Shown: one piece after another, positions 18,201 to 26,526 of the stretch | Layout of the letters: the number at the start of each line of letters is the position of its first letter | Numbering within the stretch: position 1 is the stretch's first letter | Source of the DNA: QHXW01 sp963752965 | GTDB taxonomy: Bacteria > Acidobacteriota > Terriglobia > Bryobacterales > Bryobacteraceae | Length of the DNA: 64,000 bases | Direction of reading: 5' to 3' | Assembly (NCBI GenBank): GCA_963752965.1 | Contig: CAVWAJ010000014.1 | Location: 496,001-560,000, forward strand | Notes under the pieces: generated by a model | What the model was told of the DNA's origin: nothing | Database searches by the model: none | Seen by the model: only the letters and a program-made list of their open reading frames with translations | Translations under genes and position numbers: made by a program

Positions 18201-18308
18201 AAAGGTGGCGCCGCGAACCTGAGCACTGGCCAGAACGAGTAGCGCCAGAATCGGAACCATGAACATGCTCACTCGTTTTGCACAAAATCCTGCGATTGAT
18301 TTCATCAT
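15282..18308 (-). CDS. Secreted beta-propeller protein with Solibacter-type (TIGR03437-like) C-terminal domain
   Basis: About 1008 residues. The ATG at 18308 has a GGAG 9 nt upstream and gives MMKSIAGFCAKR followed by a hydrophobic signal segment; a GTG 15 bp earlier is the alternative. Residues 40-350 and 480-720 contain YncE-like propeller blades (VLYVANFGASRVDVV, LALSPDGRFLLVAHFG, NRFYVLRQDKNQVLVFDG). An Ig-like stretch separates them. The last 230 residues (VVNAADGTAPVAPGGLVTVLGGDL, NGVPVPMLFASPAQINAQLPFEV, GVYQINALVPGWAP) match the C-terminal domain repeated across Solibacter secreted proteins. Function is unknown; surface or matrix adhesion is a guess. It lies downstream of the tad cluster in the same direction. 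Confidence 0.82.
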   Translation of the reverse strand: MMKSIAGFCAKRVSMFMVPILALLVLASAQVRGATFGTVVRLGGTTADIALDEVRGVLYVANFGASRVDVVSLATHQAGAAISVAPYPSSLALSPDGRFLLVAHFGNFQAPSSPANALTEIDLTTGEQQTFTMGDVPLAVAFGADGLALVTTNAEFLLLDPVSGGMQVVNTVAGVTANTLPVPPTTFPPQIVSASVGVSGDGRWVFGVTNTIYFRYDALNHLVTSVSYSSVPPQGPLVVSVNQDGAYFTAGWGLFNASGLLVSQFANPSGQINIGSHVIDSVAGLIYAQIPEAQSQSGASGSTGTATPPVLMVVDADNLTIRDRLQLPENLTGKSLLNKARNTVYSVSESGVTILPVGSLRQLHRLAASREDVLFLGNYCQQQSATQSVLISDPGGNATDFTISAPPGIIMTPASGTTPANVKITVNPQFFASQSGTVAATLQISSRSAVNLPPSVRVLINNRTPSQSGTVVDVPGTLVDILADPMRNRFYVLRQDKNQVLVFDGTSFQQIATLRTANTPTQMTITFDQSSLLVGHDNSQFAYAYDLNTLLPLSPIAFPQGHYPRSIASSGDATLAASRVAGSVHTIDRIDLVAHTAFTPTTLGPYENTINISTALTASANGASILAVMPNGTVMLYDSTVDSFVASRQDYSSLAGAYAASNYGFFVADNHLLDASLVPIGDFEAATGSSSGFVFVDQIGVRTTVSGAQSPGTIERADPNLVEMLHPTATAEAPLTGEPGFAFTRTLAALSSGNAFVALTVSGFTAFAWNYDASVAPPTLTRVVNAADGTAPVAPGGLVTVLGGDLSPVSIATSEIPVPTALGESCLAVNGVPVPMLFASPAQINAQLPFEVSGDATMVLHTPGGNSNPLTFTVFPTAPAVFRSGVAGPQTGVPTVVRVANNQLVTLSNPIHRGDTIAIYATGLGATVPPVATGFAGPTAPLAVTATVPNVTLGGVTLPLYYAGLAPGEVGVYQINALVPGWAPVGMQVPLAITQGSGSTTLTVRVIN

Positions 18309-18384
18309 TTTCTGCAACTCCACGGCGCAAGTTACGCGGGCGTGTCGGCCGCCCGCGCTCCGTGCCTCCGCGATGATCTGATAG

Positions 18385-18477
18385 TTATTCGGCGCTTTTG
18401 CGACGTCGCAACACGATCACGCCCAAAAAAACCAGCGCAAATATGGCGCATAGCAGGCGAATCATTGAGTGATCCAT
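18385..18477 (-). CDS. Thirty-residue membrane microprotein, candidate
   Basis: The frame reads MDHSMIRLLCAI, continues through one hydrophobic segment (about residues 6-22) and ends RRRKSAE, so the orientation would be N-terminus out and basic tail in the cytosol. AAAGGAGAACC sits 5-8 nt before the ATG, one of the better ribosome binding sites in the window. It lies between tadC and the propeller gene, same direction. Layout (one helix followed by arginines) resembles a cut-down PEP-CTERM-like tail. It is supported only by the binding site, the composition and the position. Confidence 0.5.
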   Translation of the reverse strand: MDHSMIRLLCAIFALVFLGVIVLRRRKSAE

Positions 18478-18514
18478 TTTCGGTTCTCCTTTCCAGCAGA
18501 TTCTTACGCAAACG

Positions 18515-19426
18515 CTACATATTGACCATCATGGGGATCAGCTCGCGCACGATGCGCACCACGACTGGCCCCACCGTAACTACGAACAGCGACGGCAGAA
18601 TACAGAAGAAAATCGGAAAGACGAGCTTGACGCCTAGTTTGGCCGCCTTCTCCTCGGCCTGCTGGCGTGTCTGCACCCGCATAAATTCGGAATGCCCCCG
18701 CAGGCTTTGAGCCACACTGGTTCCGAACCGATCCGCTTGCACCAGCACGGCGACCAGCTTTCTTACCTCCTCCACACCCGTGCGGTCAGCCAAATTGCGA
18801 AGAGCATCCGCCCGCCGCTTGCCAGCTTTCATTTCCAGATTCATCAAACTGAACTCGTCGCTGATCTCTTGGTAGGCGAATTGAAGTTCTTTGGCAACTT
18901 GCACGATGGCTTGATCCAAACCCAGGCCGCTTTCCACGCAAACCACCATCAAGTCCAGGGCATTCGGCAATCCACGCCGAATCCTTTTTTGACGCTTGCG
19001 CGCGGCGCGACGTACATATTCGTTGGGTCCGAAAAACCCGGCCGCAAACGAAGCCACCACAAACAAGATCTTATTGCTGGGATCGGTATTCGACTTTGCC
19101 GCCGCCAACACAGCCGCCACCGGCAGGGCCACAGCGAGTATGGCTTTCGATCCATACAACATTTTGAGGGAGTTTGGGCCACGAAAACCGGCGCGCATGA
19201 GACGCCGCACCATCACACTCGAGTCCTTGGGGGCTGACGGCACTAAGTTTCCTAGCTTCTTGACTAACTCGCGCCACGCCAGGCTGGGGTGCCCCACGGC
19301 AGCCGGCGCTTCCACAGTTGCGGTGACGCGATCGATCGCCGCCTTCGGCCGGGCCCACAACTGCAGCCCGAGCAGGACGCCGATGGCCGTGATCATCACA
19401 AAAACGAGCAGAGTTACCAGCAACAT
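18515..19426 (-). CDS. tadC: Tad pilus inner-membrane platform protein TadC
   Basis: Type II secretion F-family protein of 303 residues, one of the two platform proteins that couple the TadA motor to pilus assembly. Membrane segments flank the T2SSF domain: residues 1-25, 90-125 (AILAVALPVAAVLAAA, ILFVVASFAAGFFG), and the C-terminal LGVKLVFPIFFCILPSLFVVTVGP. The motif LPNALDLMVVCVESGLGLDQAIVQVA is the F-domain core. It starts 3 bp after the tadB stop. Confidence 0.9.
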   Translation of the reverse strand: MLLVTLLVFVMITAIGVLLGLQLWARPKAAIDRVTATVEAPAAVGHPSLAWRELVKKLGNLVPSAPKDSSVMVRRLMRAGFRGPNSLKMLYGSKAILAVALPVAAVLAAAKSNTDPSNKILFVVASFAAGFFGPNEYVRRAARKRQKRIRRGLPNALDLMVVCVESGLGLDQAIVQVAKELQFAYQEISDEFSLMNLEMKAGKRRADALRNLADRTGVEEVRKLVAVLVQADRFGTSVAQSLRGHSEFMRVQTRQQAEEKAAKLGVKLVFPIFFCILPSLFVVTVGPVVVRIVRELIPMMVNM

Positions 19427-19429
19427 GCG

Positions 19430-20404
19430 TCAGACCTCAATGGAAACGATCTTCTTAATCACCGCGTATCCCGCGAGCTGGAGAGCAACCGCGCCACCCA
19501 TCATCCAGTGCCCAGTTGAATCATGGAAAAAGAACATCACATACTGTGGGTTTACATAAAACATCATCACCGCCACGGCGGCAGGGATCATGGAAAGTGC
19601 CGTTCCCGTCATTCGGCCGTGAGCGCTGATTGCGCGAATTCGGCCCCGCAGCTTGAACCGCTCCCGGATCAAGTACGCCAGTTTGTCCAGAACTTCCGCG
19701 AGATTTCCCCCCGTGCGCTTTTGCAGTAGCACCGCCGATACGAAGAACTGTACGTCGAGCAACGGCATGCGCGCTGCGAGCTTCTCCAGCGCTACCTCCA
19801 GTGGTAGGCCCAGGTTCTGCTCATCAAAGGTGCGCCGGAACTCCCCGGCTAGGGGCTCGTCGAACTCGTGATGCAGCATCTCCAGGGAAACGGAGAACGC
19901 GTGGCCCGCTCGCATGGCCCGCGCCACGAACTCCAGGCCTTCGGGGAACTGCTCCTCAAATTTGTCTAGCCGCCGTTGACTCCGGCGCCATACATAGACC
20001 AGAGGCACCGCGCCTGCAAGCGGGCTCGTGAGAAAAGCCACGCGGTTGAGTGGCGCCGGCAGCAAATACCAGGGCAGGGCGAAACCGCCCAAGCAACCGA
20101 CGAGAATCAGCCTGGCCAGGCGGGGTACGGCCCAGCGCAGCCCGGCACGCTCTAGCAGTTCCTGAAACCGGAGTCGCAGTTGGAGGCGGCGTAGCAGTTC
20201 CATAACCACGCGGTCCCTGTTGGCATCCTCGGTCTGGAACAATGCCGGAGCCGCGTTCTTGCGCTTGGTTGCCTTCCCCGCTGTTCCCAGCAACCGACGC
20301 TTGATATTATCCAGATCCGATCGCCGCATGCGGTTCTCGAGCAAGAAATAACCGCCGGCTGTAGCGAGCACGACAGCACCGAAGATGAAAAGGAACAGAG
20401 CCAT
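19430..20404 (-). CDS. tadB: Tad pilus inner-membrane platform protein TadB
   Basis: Second T2SSF-domain platform protein, 324 residues. Hydrophobic segments lie at the N-terminus (MALFLFIFGAVVLATAGGYF), about 100-135 and at the C-terminus. The core segment LEFVARAMRAGHAFSVSLEML is the F-domain motif. Before the IS630 insertion, tadB began 5 bp after the tadA stop; now the 1144-bp element and its own genes lie between them. Expression of tadB and tadC probably depends on transcription through or from the element. Confidence 0.9.
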   Translation of the reverse strand: MALFLFIFGAVVLATAGGYFLLENRMRRSDLDNIKRRLLGTAGKATKRKNAAPALFQTEDANRDRVVMELLRRLQLRLRFQELLERAGLRWAVPRLARLILVGCLGGFALPWYLLPAPLNRVAFLTSPLAGAVPLVYVWRRSQRRLDKFEEQFPEGLEFVARAMRAGHAFSVSLEMLHHEFDEPLAGEFRRTFDEQNLGLPLEVALEKLAARMPLLDVQFFVSAVLLQKRTGGNLAEVLDKLAYLIRERFKLRGRIRAISAHGRMTGTALSMIPAAVAVMMFYVNPQYVMFFFHDSTGHWMMGGAVALQLAGYAVIKKIVSIEV

Positions 20405-20409
20405 GGGTT

Positions 20410-20463
20410 TCAGATCTCAAGTGACTGATCGAATAGGTCCGGGGAGAGCCGAATACCAGCTGC
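20410..20463 (-). pseudogene. Detached 3' end of tadA beyond the IS630
   Basis: These bases encode the original TadA C-terminus, AAGIRLSPDLFDQSLEI and TGA, in the frame that joins residue 437 when the IS and one TA are removed. It has no start of its own and is no longer translated as part of tadA. Confidence 0.85.
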
Positions 20464-20465
20464 TA

Positions 20466-21609
20466 TATGTCCGCGCATAATTAAAGGGACATAACGGTCA
20501 ACAAAAAGAAGTCAGATAAGATCGGATCAGTTGGGGGTGCGACTGCATCTCCCCAAAGACGCGTGTCAGCGTAGCGAGTAATGCGTCCAGGCCGCCGAAG
20601 AAACGGTTGTGCGTCCCAGTCCTCCGGGTGTGCTGCCACAGGCGCTCGGTAGGGTTCAGTTCCGGCGAATAGGGCGGCAACTGATGCACTTCCAGCCAAT
20701 GTCGGTTGGACTTGAACCATGCCCAGACCTCGACGTCCTTGTGGTAGGAGGCGTTGTCCTGAATCAGGACCGCTCCCTGGCGGCGGTATCGCCGAGCCAG
20801 TTGTTCGAGAAAGCCGAGGTACGTGGTGGCATTGAAGACTGTGTCCTGGCGATAATCGAACCGCGTGCGCCAAAGTTCGATGGCGCCGAGGATCTTCACG
20901 TTCTTGCGTTCTCCCGTCACGGGAACTTCCGGTGGGCAACCCACGCGGCTCCAGGTGGCGTGGAGTGTCGAATCTTGCCGGAAGCTGGCTTCGTCGGTGA
21001 AGATCAGCGCCCAGTGTCGCGATTGGGCTTTTTTTTAAGGGCGGGATAGGTACGGCGGTGCCATCGGTCCTGCGCCGCGGCATCGGCGCGCGCCAGCACG
21101 CGGCGGGGTCGCTGCACCGAAAACCCCCAGCCGTGCAGCAGTTTGCGCACATGGCCCGGATGATACTGAACCCGGAACTCCTCCTCGATCACCCAGGCAA
21201 TCATGGGGGACGTCCAGATGCCGCTGTCCAGACCGTAAGCTACAGGACCACTGTCGAGAATGTCTCCTAACTGTTGCTGTTGCTTCTCGGTCAGCTCCGA
21301 TGGCCGACCGGAGCGATACCCTTCCAGCAGACCATCGATTCCCTCGGTCTGATAACGCTTGAGCCACTCAGACACCTTGGATCGTGGCGCCTGCAGGATC
21401 TCCGCCAGTTCGCCACTGGTATGCCCTTCCGAATTCATCACCACCGCGCGCAATCGCTTCGCCACGCGGTAGGCCCCATCTCTTTCCGCTTCCTTGCTCA
21501 AGCGGGTCAATCGCTGATGAGTGCTGGGATGTAACCGCAACAAGCGTGGCACCATAGGCCCTCCGATCCCAGTATGCCACAGATGTCCCGTTAATTATGC
21601 GCGGATGTA
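20466..21609 (-). mobile_element. IS630-family insertion sequence, 1144 bp, inserted in the 3' end of tadA
   Basis: Terminal inverted repeats of about 27 bp with three mismatches bound the element. Each starts TA, two variable bases, then TCCGCGCATAATTAA, one variable base, GGGACAT. The target dinucleotide TA is duplicated at 20464-20465 and 21610-21611, as expected of the IS630/Tc1/mariner group. Removing the element and one TA rejoins ...EKLL to AAGIRLSPDLFDQSLEI and a stop 5 bp before tadB, so the exact insertion point is established. Both ends and both transposase frames are intact, which suggests a fairly recent and possibly active copy. Confidence 0.93.
20498..21555 (-). CDS. IS630-family transposase, two frames joined by probable -1 frameshift
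   Basis: The first frame (21555 to 21004) holds a helix-turn-helix DNA-binding part (HTSGELAEILQAPRSKVSEWLKRY) and a winged segment LDSGIWTSPMIAWVIEEEF. The second frame (ending 20498) holds the DDE catalytic domain: Asp in LIFTDEASF, Asp in VLIQDNASYH, Glu in LNPTERLWQ. They overlap at a run of eight adenines (minus strand, 21029-21036). A -1 slip there converts ALKKKPNR into KKAQSRHWALIFTDEASF and restores the complete enzyme of about 350 residues. Frameshifting at such runs is known in IS elements; a sequencing or decay indel in the run is the alternative. Confidence 0.85.
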
Positions 21610-22920
21610 TAGCAACTTCTCACTAAACTTGGGCCGAATCCCTGTCGCCGAGAAACGGCCCAGAACCTTACCCTCTGGGGAGACTCCCCGCTTCTCGAAC
21701 ACAAAGATGTCCTGCAGAGTGACCATGTCCCCCTCCATGCCTGTAACCTCGGTGACATTCACCACACGTCGCGAGCCATCGCTCAGTCGAGCAGCCTGCA
21801 CCAGCACATGGACAGCGGAAGCCACCTGCTGCCGAATGGAAACCAACTGCATGTTGGCGTTGGCCAGTGAAACCATGACCTCGAGCCGGGAAACGGCGTC
21901 ACGCGGACTGTTGGCATGCACCGTGGTCAGCGAGCCGTCGTGGCCCGTGTTCATCGCCTGCAGCATGTCGAGCGCCTCTTCCCCGCGCACCTCGCCCACC
22001 ACAATGCGGTCGGGGCGCATACGCAGGGCGTTCACCAGAAGCTGACGCTGGCGTACGGCACCCTGACCTTCCAGATTGGCGGGACGGGTCTCGAGACGCG
22101 CCAGGTGCGGTTGTTTAAGTTGCAGTTCCGCGGCGTCCTCGATGGTTACGATTCGCTCTTTGGGCGAGATGAAAGCCGATAGCGCGTTCAGCAGAGTGGT
22201 CTTCCCGGCTCCGGTCCCACCCGCGATAATGATATTCAGCTTGGCTTTGACCGCCACTTCAAGCAGTTCCATCATTCCCGCCGTCAGAGCCTTCTTCTCC
22301 ACCAAGTCCGGGGGCATGAGCTTGTCGGTGTCGAAGCGGCGGATCGAGAGAAGCGGCCCGTCCACTGCCAGTGGTGGTACGATCGCGTTGACGCGCGAGC
22401 CGTCACTGAGACGGGCGTCCACCATAGGGTTGGACTCGTCCACGCGCCGCCCCACCTGCGATACGATCTTGTCGATGATGCGCAGGAGGTGGGTGTCATC
22501 GCGGAAACAGACATTGGTGTGCTCCAGCAGGCCCTTCCGCTCTACGTACACCTGCTTGTGACCATTCACCAGAATGTCGGAGATGGTCGGGTCCTGAAGC
22601 AGCGGCTCCAAAGGGCCCAAGCCGAACACTTCGTCCAAAACCTCTTCGGAAATCTGCTGGCGCTCGAGCGAGCTGAGAAGCGTCGGTTCCCCGTCGATCA
22701 GCGAGATCACCGCCTGCCGCACTTCGCTCCGGACGCGTTGGTTATCGATCGTAGCCAACGCCTCCAGATTGATCTTGTCGAGCAGCTTCCGATGCAGCGT
22801 AAACTTCAGTTCCTGATACTCGGGGCGCAGGATGGTCTTGCTGCGGCTGGAGTTCCGCAATAAGCGCTGATCCCAGGTCAGTTCCGGCGCCGGTTTTTGG
22901 TTCAGATCGGTGGTCAGCAT
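21595..22920 (-). CDS. tadA: Tad pilus assembly ATPase TadA/CpaF, C-terminus altered by IS630
   Basis: Hexameric secretion ATPase powering pilus assembly. The N-terminal domain is followed by the nucleotide-binding domain with Walker A GGTGAGKTT (234-242), an Asp box around VTIEDAAELQL, Walker B region RIVVGEVRGEEA and the His box GSLTTVHANS. It now ends EKLLYIRA (441 residues); the last four residues and stop codon come from the IS630 inverted repeat. The ancestral tail, still readable at 20413-20463, is AAGIRLSPDLFDQSLEI, which would make 454 residues and fits known CpaF C-termini (LLAAGI...). All catalytic motifs remain, so activity may survive, but this is untested. Confidence 0.93.
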   Translation of the reverse strand: MLTTDLNQKPAPELTWDQRLLRNSSRSKTILRPEYQELKFTLHRKLLDKINLEALATIDNQRVRSEVRQAVISLIDGEPTLLSSLERQQISEEVLDEVFGLGPLEPLLQDPTISDILVNGHKQVYVERKGLLEHTNVCFRDDTHLLRIIDKIVSQVGRRVDESNPMVDARLSDGSRVNAIVPPLAVDGPLLSIRRFDTDKLMPPDLVEKKALTAGMMELLEVAVKAKLNIIIAGGTGAGKTTLLNALSAFISPKERIVTIEDAAELQLKQPHLARLETRPANLEGQGAVRQRQLLVNALRMRPDRIVVGEVRGEEALDMLQAMNTGHDGSLTTVHANSPRDAVSRLEVMVSLANANMQLVSIRQQVASAVHVLVQAARLSDGSRRVVNVTEVTGMEGDMVTLQDIFVFEKRGVSPEGKVLGRFSATGIRPKFSEKLLYIRA

Positions 22921-22945
22921 AAGCGATTCCTTTTTCTTGTCGGTT

Positions 22946-24160
22946 TCAAACCGCCTTCTCCATCGCCGGCGTAGCAGCTAGTGCGCCCGTTCCGCGTGGC
23001 TGGGAACAAATCGCTCGGGCAAACTCCCACAACGCGCGCTCAAGGGCGCACGACCCAATCGGCTGGCCAGCACTCAGTGCTTTGTGCAGCGAGAGGTAAT
23101 CGTTTGGGAAGGTGGCGTAAACCGGAGCTTTGAAGATCTTAGCCATAGCCTCCAGAGTTACTTCATCGGCTCTCCCCGCCCGATTCACAAGAACACGAAA
23201 ATTCTCCAAGCTCAGCCCAATCTGCGCCAGCACCGAGACCGCCTTACGTGTTAAATGCAGGCTAGGCAGTTCGGGAGTCGTAACGAGAAACCCATCATCG
23301 GACTCGGGCAGCATTAAGAGGCTGAGGCGTTCGAAAACCGGGGGCAGGTCCACAATGACCCAGTCATATACTGGCCGCGCATACTCTAGAATCCTCCGCA
23401 GCTTGGAGGGATCCGGGTTAACGACGGAGACCGCGTCAGGCGCTGGCAGCACATCGACGCCACCTTTGCGCTGCACAAGCGGTGCCCACGCCTCAGGCGT
23501 TGCAGTCAGAACGTTGAGGTCCAGGGCTCGCAGCGCGTCTGTTAAAGAAGGAGATGCGGGCAGCTTGAACAGCAAGCGCATAGTGCCGCTGGAGAGCGCA
23601 AAATCGACCAGTAGAATGCGCTGCCCGGTCACCTCGTGCAAGGCAAAAGCCGTGTGCGCAGCGAGCGTGGAAGCACCGGACCCCGGCTTGGCGCTGGAGA
23701 AAACGACCAGGCGTCCGCGCCGTGTTTCCGGCGACTGCTTACCCGGAACAAGACTGGCGATTCGCGCCACAGCCTGGCGCTGCAGTTCGCCTGTGAATGG
23801 CGCGTATAGAAACTCGACGGCGCCAGCGCGCAAACACTCAAGAAGAGGGCCCGCGTCGTTCGCGACGTGAAGGGCAATGACCGGAACAGGCCTCGCACCG
23901 CTCGCCACGGCCTCAATGAGCGTGGTGGCTCGCGAAAGATCCGCCGAGACATCCACCAAGACTACGTCAGGCCCAGCTTGGCGCAGCTGCGATTCGAGCT
24001 TCGCCAACGCTGGGTAAGCCGTCCATTCCGCGTCGATCTGAAAGGCCCGGCTCTCCGGCAGCGCGCGTAGGAACTGCTGTGCCAAGCTGCGGTTCGGCAG
24101 GATGGCCACTGCCTTGAGCGGTCTCGCAGAGTGGTTCGAGTTGTTGTAGAAACCTTCCAT
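22946..24160 (-). CDS. tadZ: Tad pilus localisation protein TadZ/CpaE
   Basis: A 404-residue protein with an N-terminal receiver-like domain (AVAILPNRSLAQQFLRALPE, then GPDVVLVDVSADLSRAT) and a C-terminal ParA/MinD-type ATPase domain (VVFSSAKPGSGASTLAAHTAFAL, a deviant Walker A with GSGAST; YDWVIVDLPPVFERLSLLML). In other systems TadZ/CpaE sets the site of pilus assembly. The Walker A has Ala where most members have Lys, as in several atypical CpaE proteins. It lies between the secretin and tadA genes. Confidence 0.85.
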   Translation of the reverse strand: MEGFYNNSNHSARPLKAVAILPNRSLAQQFLRALPESRAFQIDAEWTAYPALAKLESQLRQAGPDVVLVDVSADLSRATTLIEAVASGARPVPVIALHVANDAGPLLECLRAGAVEFLYAPFTGELQRQAVARIASLVPGKQSPETRRGRLVVFSSAKPGSGASTLAAHTAFALHEVTGQRILLVDFALSSGTMRLLFKLPASPSLTDALRALDLNVLTATPEAWAPLVQRKGGVDVLPAPDAVSVVNPDPSKLRRILEYARPVYDWVIVDLPPVFERLSLLMLPESDDGFLVTTPELPSLHLTRKAVSVLAQIGLSLENFRVLVNRAGRADEVTLEAMAKIFKAPVYATFPNDYLSLHKALSAGQPIGSCALERALWEFARAICSQPRGTGALAATPAMEKAV

Positions 24161-24171
24161 GCAAGTAGCGC

Positions 24172-25623
24172 TCAGCGGCGGCTCCCCGCCTCGGAAGATT
24201 TTCCATCCCCCGAAGGATTGGTCGCGAAGCCTGGCTGCGCGGGTGGAGTTTGAGACGCAGCCGGGGACGGCTCGGCCGGCAGAAAATCCCTTAGCATGTG
24301 CGGCAGCGGCTTGGGATCCATTGGCGACAGCGGATTGACACTTTCCGGAGTAACCATGACGACCAATTCAGTTTTCGATCTGGTCAGAGACCGGCTCTTG
24401 AACAGCGCTCCCAGAACGGGCAAATGCGCCAGCCCGGGAATCTGAGACAGGTTCTCGGTCACGCGGTCGTCTAGAAGCCCGCCAATCACAAAGCTCTGTC
24501 CCTCACCCAGTTCGATATCGGTCTCCACGCGGCGAGTGGAAAGGGCAGGAATCGTGAAACCGTTCAACACCACAGCGTTGGACAAGTCGATGGTCGAAAC
24601 CTCGGGTTTGACGTGCATTTTGACGGTCTTGTTGGCAGTAATCTGCGGGGTGAAGGTCAGCCGGATGCCGTACTCGCGGAACTGAACGGTAATGGCACCT
24701 GAGTTGGCGCCTGACTGTGGAACCGGTACGGGAAACTCTCCACCCACCAGGAAGCTAGCCTCTTTGCCGTTGGTTGCCACCAAATTCGGCTCCGCCAGAA
24801 TCTGCAGCACACCTTTCGACGCGAGATCCTGAATTACCGCACCCAGGTTCAAATCAGGACGAAACGCGAAGATGTTCAGCGCGTCCGAAAGAGAGAAGCT
24901 GCTAGTCGAACCGCTGAGGTGACCGCCGATGGTACCGTTGACCGCGGACGGGGTGCCGCCCGCAAACTGCTGGGTACCGATACCTCCAGTCGTGTTGAGT
25001 GCGCCCGTCGAAAGCAGGTTGATACCGAACGAATTCGCCGCGGTACGATCGATTTCGGCGAACTTCACCCGCAGCAGAATCTGCTTCTCGGCGTGAGGCG
25101 GCACTAGCTGCAGGTTGTTGACCACCGCCTTCACTTGCGGAGCGATCAGCGCCATGGCGTGCTCGGCTACACTCGGGTTGCTGGCGTGCCCGACCAAAGC
25201 GAGCGAGTCTCGGTCCGCGCGCACGTCGATGGCTTCGTCTGGAAAAGTTTCTTTCAAGAGGCGCCGGATGGGTTCCAGATCCCGTTCCACTGTCACCGCA
25301 TACATACTCCGGTCGCCGGCCCTGGACCAGATGACCAAGGAGGAGCACCCAGGCGCCTTGGCGTTGACCAGGATCTCGCGGGAGGTGACCGCAACCGCAT
25401 CCACCACATCCGGGTTGCTGATCGAGATGCGCGCCACGTCAGCCGGGCGGTCAAGCACTACACTCCCGCCCACGCTCAACGCCATCGGTTCGGACGAAGA
25501 GTGAACGGTGTGGTCCTGGGCGGTAAGCGCAATGGCAAACGCCAGCAAGAACGCTGGCAGACAGCGGCCGGGCACCGCGATTGGGTTTCTTGGTCGAAAC
25601 ATTCGGTTCATACGAGTGCTCAA
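24172..25623 (-). CDS. cpaC: Tad pilus outer-membrane secretin CpaC/RcpA
   Basis: A 483-residue secretin forming the outer-membrane pore. The signal peptide is near the N-terminus (FLLAFAIALTAQ). A pilus/BON-type N domain follows (GGSVVLDRPADVARISISNPDVVDAVAVTSREILVNAKAPG), then the secretin core with LAEPNLVATNGKEASFLVGGEFPVPVPQ and VETDIELGEGQSFVIGGLLDDRV, both highly conserved. The Pro-rich C-terminus is variable. The start overlaps cpaB by 4 bp. Confidence 0.92.
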   Translation of the reverse strand: MSTRMNRMFRPRNPIAVPGRCLPAFLLAFAIALTAQDHTVHSSSEPMALSVGGSVVLDRPADVARISISNPDVVDAVAVTSREILVNAKAPGCSSLVIWSRAGDRSMYAVTVERDLEPIRRLLKETFPDEAIDVRADRDSLALVGHASNPSVAEHAMALIAPQVKAVVNNLQLVPPHAEKQILLRVKFAEIDRTAANSFGINLLSTGALNTTGGIGTQQFAGGTPSAVNGTIGGHLSGSTSSFSLSDALNIFAFRPDLNLGAVIQDLASKGVLQILAEPNLVATNGKEASFLVGGEFPVPVPQSGANSGAITVQFREYGIRLTFTPQITANKTVKMHVKPEVSTIDLSNAVVLNGFTIPALSTRRVETDIELGEGQSFVIGGLLDDRVTENLSQIPGLAHLPVLGALFKSRSLTRSKTELVVMVTPESVNPLSPMDPKPLPHMLRDFLPAEPSPAASQTPPAQPGFATNPSGDGKSSEAGSRR

Positions 25624-26504
25624 TTGGCTCCCTCGGCAGATTTCGTCGCGCCCACCACTTCCACTGTCCGCTGGTTTCCGCGGATCACCACGATCTCGTC
25701 GGCCACCGCAACCGGCCGCGCGGGTAGGGCGGAGGCCACTTCGGCAAGCCTGGGTCTCGGTACAGCAGCTTTCTCGGAAACTTCTGGTTTGTGCTTGCGG
25801 AACCCGAATAGCTCAGCAGTCTCGCGCCCCGGCGTTTTCCCGGTTGCTTGGTCAGCACCATTCCTCAGGACCAGTTGAATATGGCCTTCGCTGCCCGCTA
25901 ACGTCAGAGTCTCGGCCTGCTCCGGCGTCACTAGAAGCGTGACCACGGGTGTATTGATGGCTTGGCCGCGCGATTCCGGTTGCAGGGTTTGCCCGGCTGA
26001 AAGCACCACGATGTTCTGCAAAACCGTGGTGGTGATGGTTCCGTTGTAGTTTGGTGGCCGGCCGGTTACCAGCACGTCCACGCGCATTCCCGGCAAAACG
26101 AATCCTGCCACTCCCACCACGTCGTTGACGCGCACCGAGACGGCGCGCAAGCCCGGGGGAATGATGGGTGCCAAGCCTAGGCCGCTGCCTCGAGCGGCTA
26201 AACGGCCTTCGAGCACAGGCTCATCCATCAGGATGTTACTCACTATGGGACGGTCAATCACTTCTTCGACCTTCGAGAAACCGCCGTGCGGAAACAGTTC
26301 AGCCGGAACCTTTGCGACTTTCAGTTCTTCTCGGCGGATGGTTGTGCCAACAGACAGCGGCTGGCCAGCCATCACGACTTCGCGCAGTTCAATCTCCTTC
26401 GGTTTGGAATGCGCGGCGCGAGCCGACACTTGATAGAACACCGCCGAAACGACCAGCGCCAGCACGATGCTCATTGCTAAGACGGTTAAGAATCTACGGT
26501 CCAT
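25620..26504 (-). CDS. cpaB: Tad pilus assembly protein CpaB/RcpC
   Basis: A 294-residue periplasmic protein with an N-terminal membrane anchor (FLTVLAMSIVLALVVSAVFYQ) and a SAF domain (VVMAGQPLSVGTTIRREELKVAKVPAELFP), followed by LRAVSVRVNDVVGVAGFVLPGMRVDVLVT. It associates with the secretin CpaC. It overlaps cpaC by 4 bp and follows cpaA by 22 bp. The C-terminal 70 residues are low-complexity. Confidence 0.9.
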   Translation of the reverse strand: MDRRFLTVLAMSIVLALVVSAVFYQVSARAAHSKPKEIELREVVMAGQPLSVGTTIRREELKVAKVPAELFPHGGFSKVEEVIDRPIVSNILMDEPVLEGRLAARGSGLGLAPIIPPGLRAVSVRVNDVVGVAGFVLPGMRVDVLVTGRPPNYNGTITTTVLQNIVVLSAGQTLQPESRGQAINTPVVTLLVTPEQAETLTLAGSEGHIQLVLRNGADQATGKTPGRETAELFGFRKHKPEVSEKAAVPRPRLAEVASALPARPVAVADEIVVIRGNQRTVEVVGATKSAEGAN

Positions 26505-26526
26505 AGTTCACTCGTTGTTTTCATCT

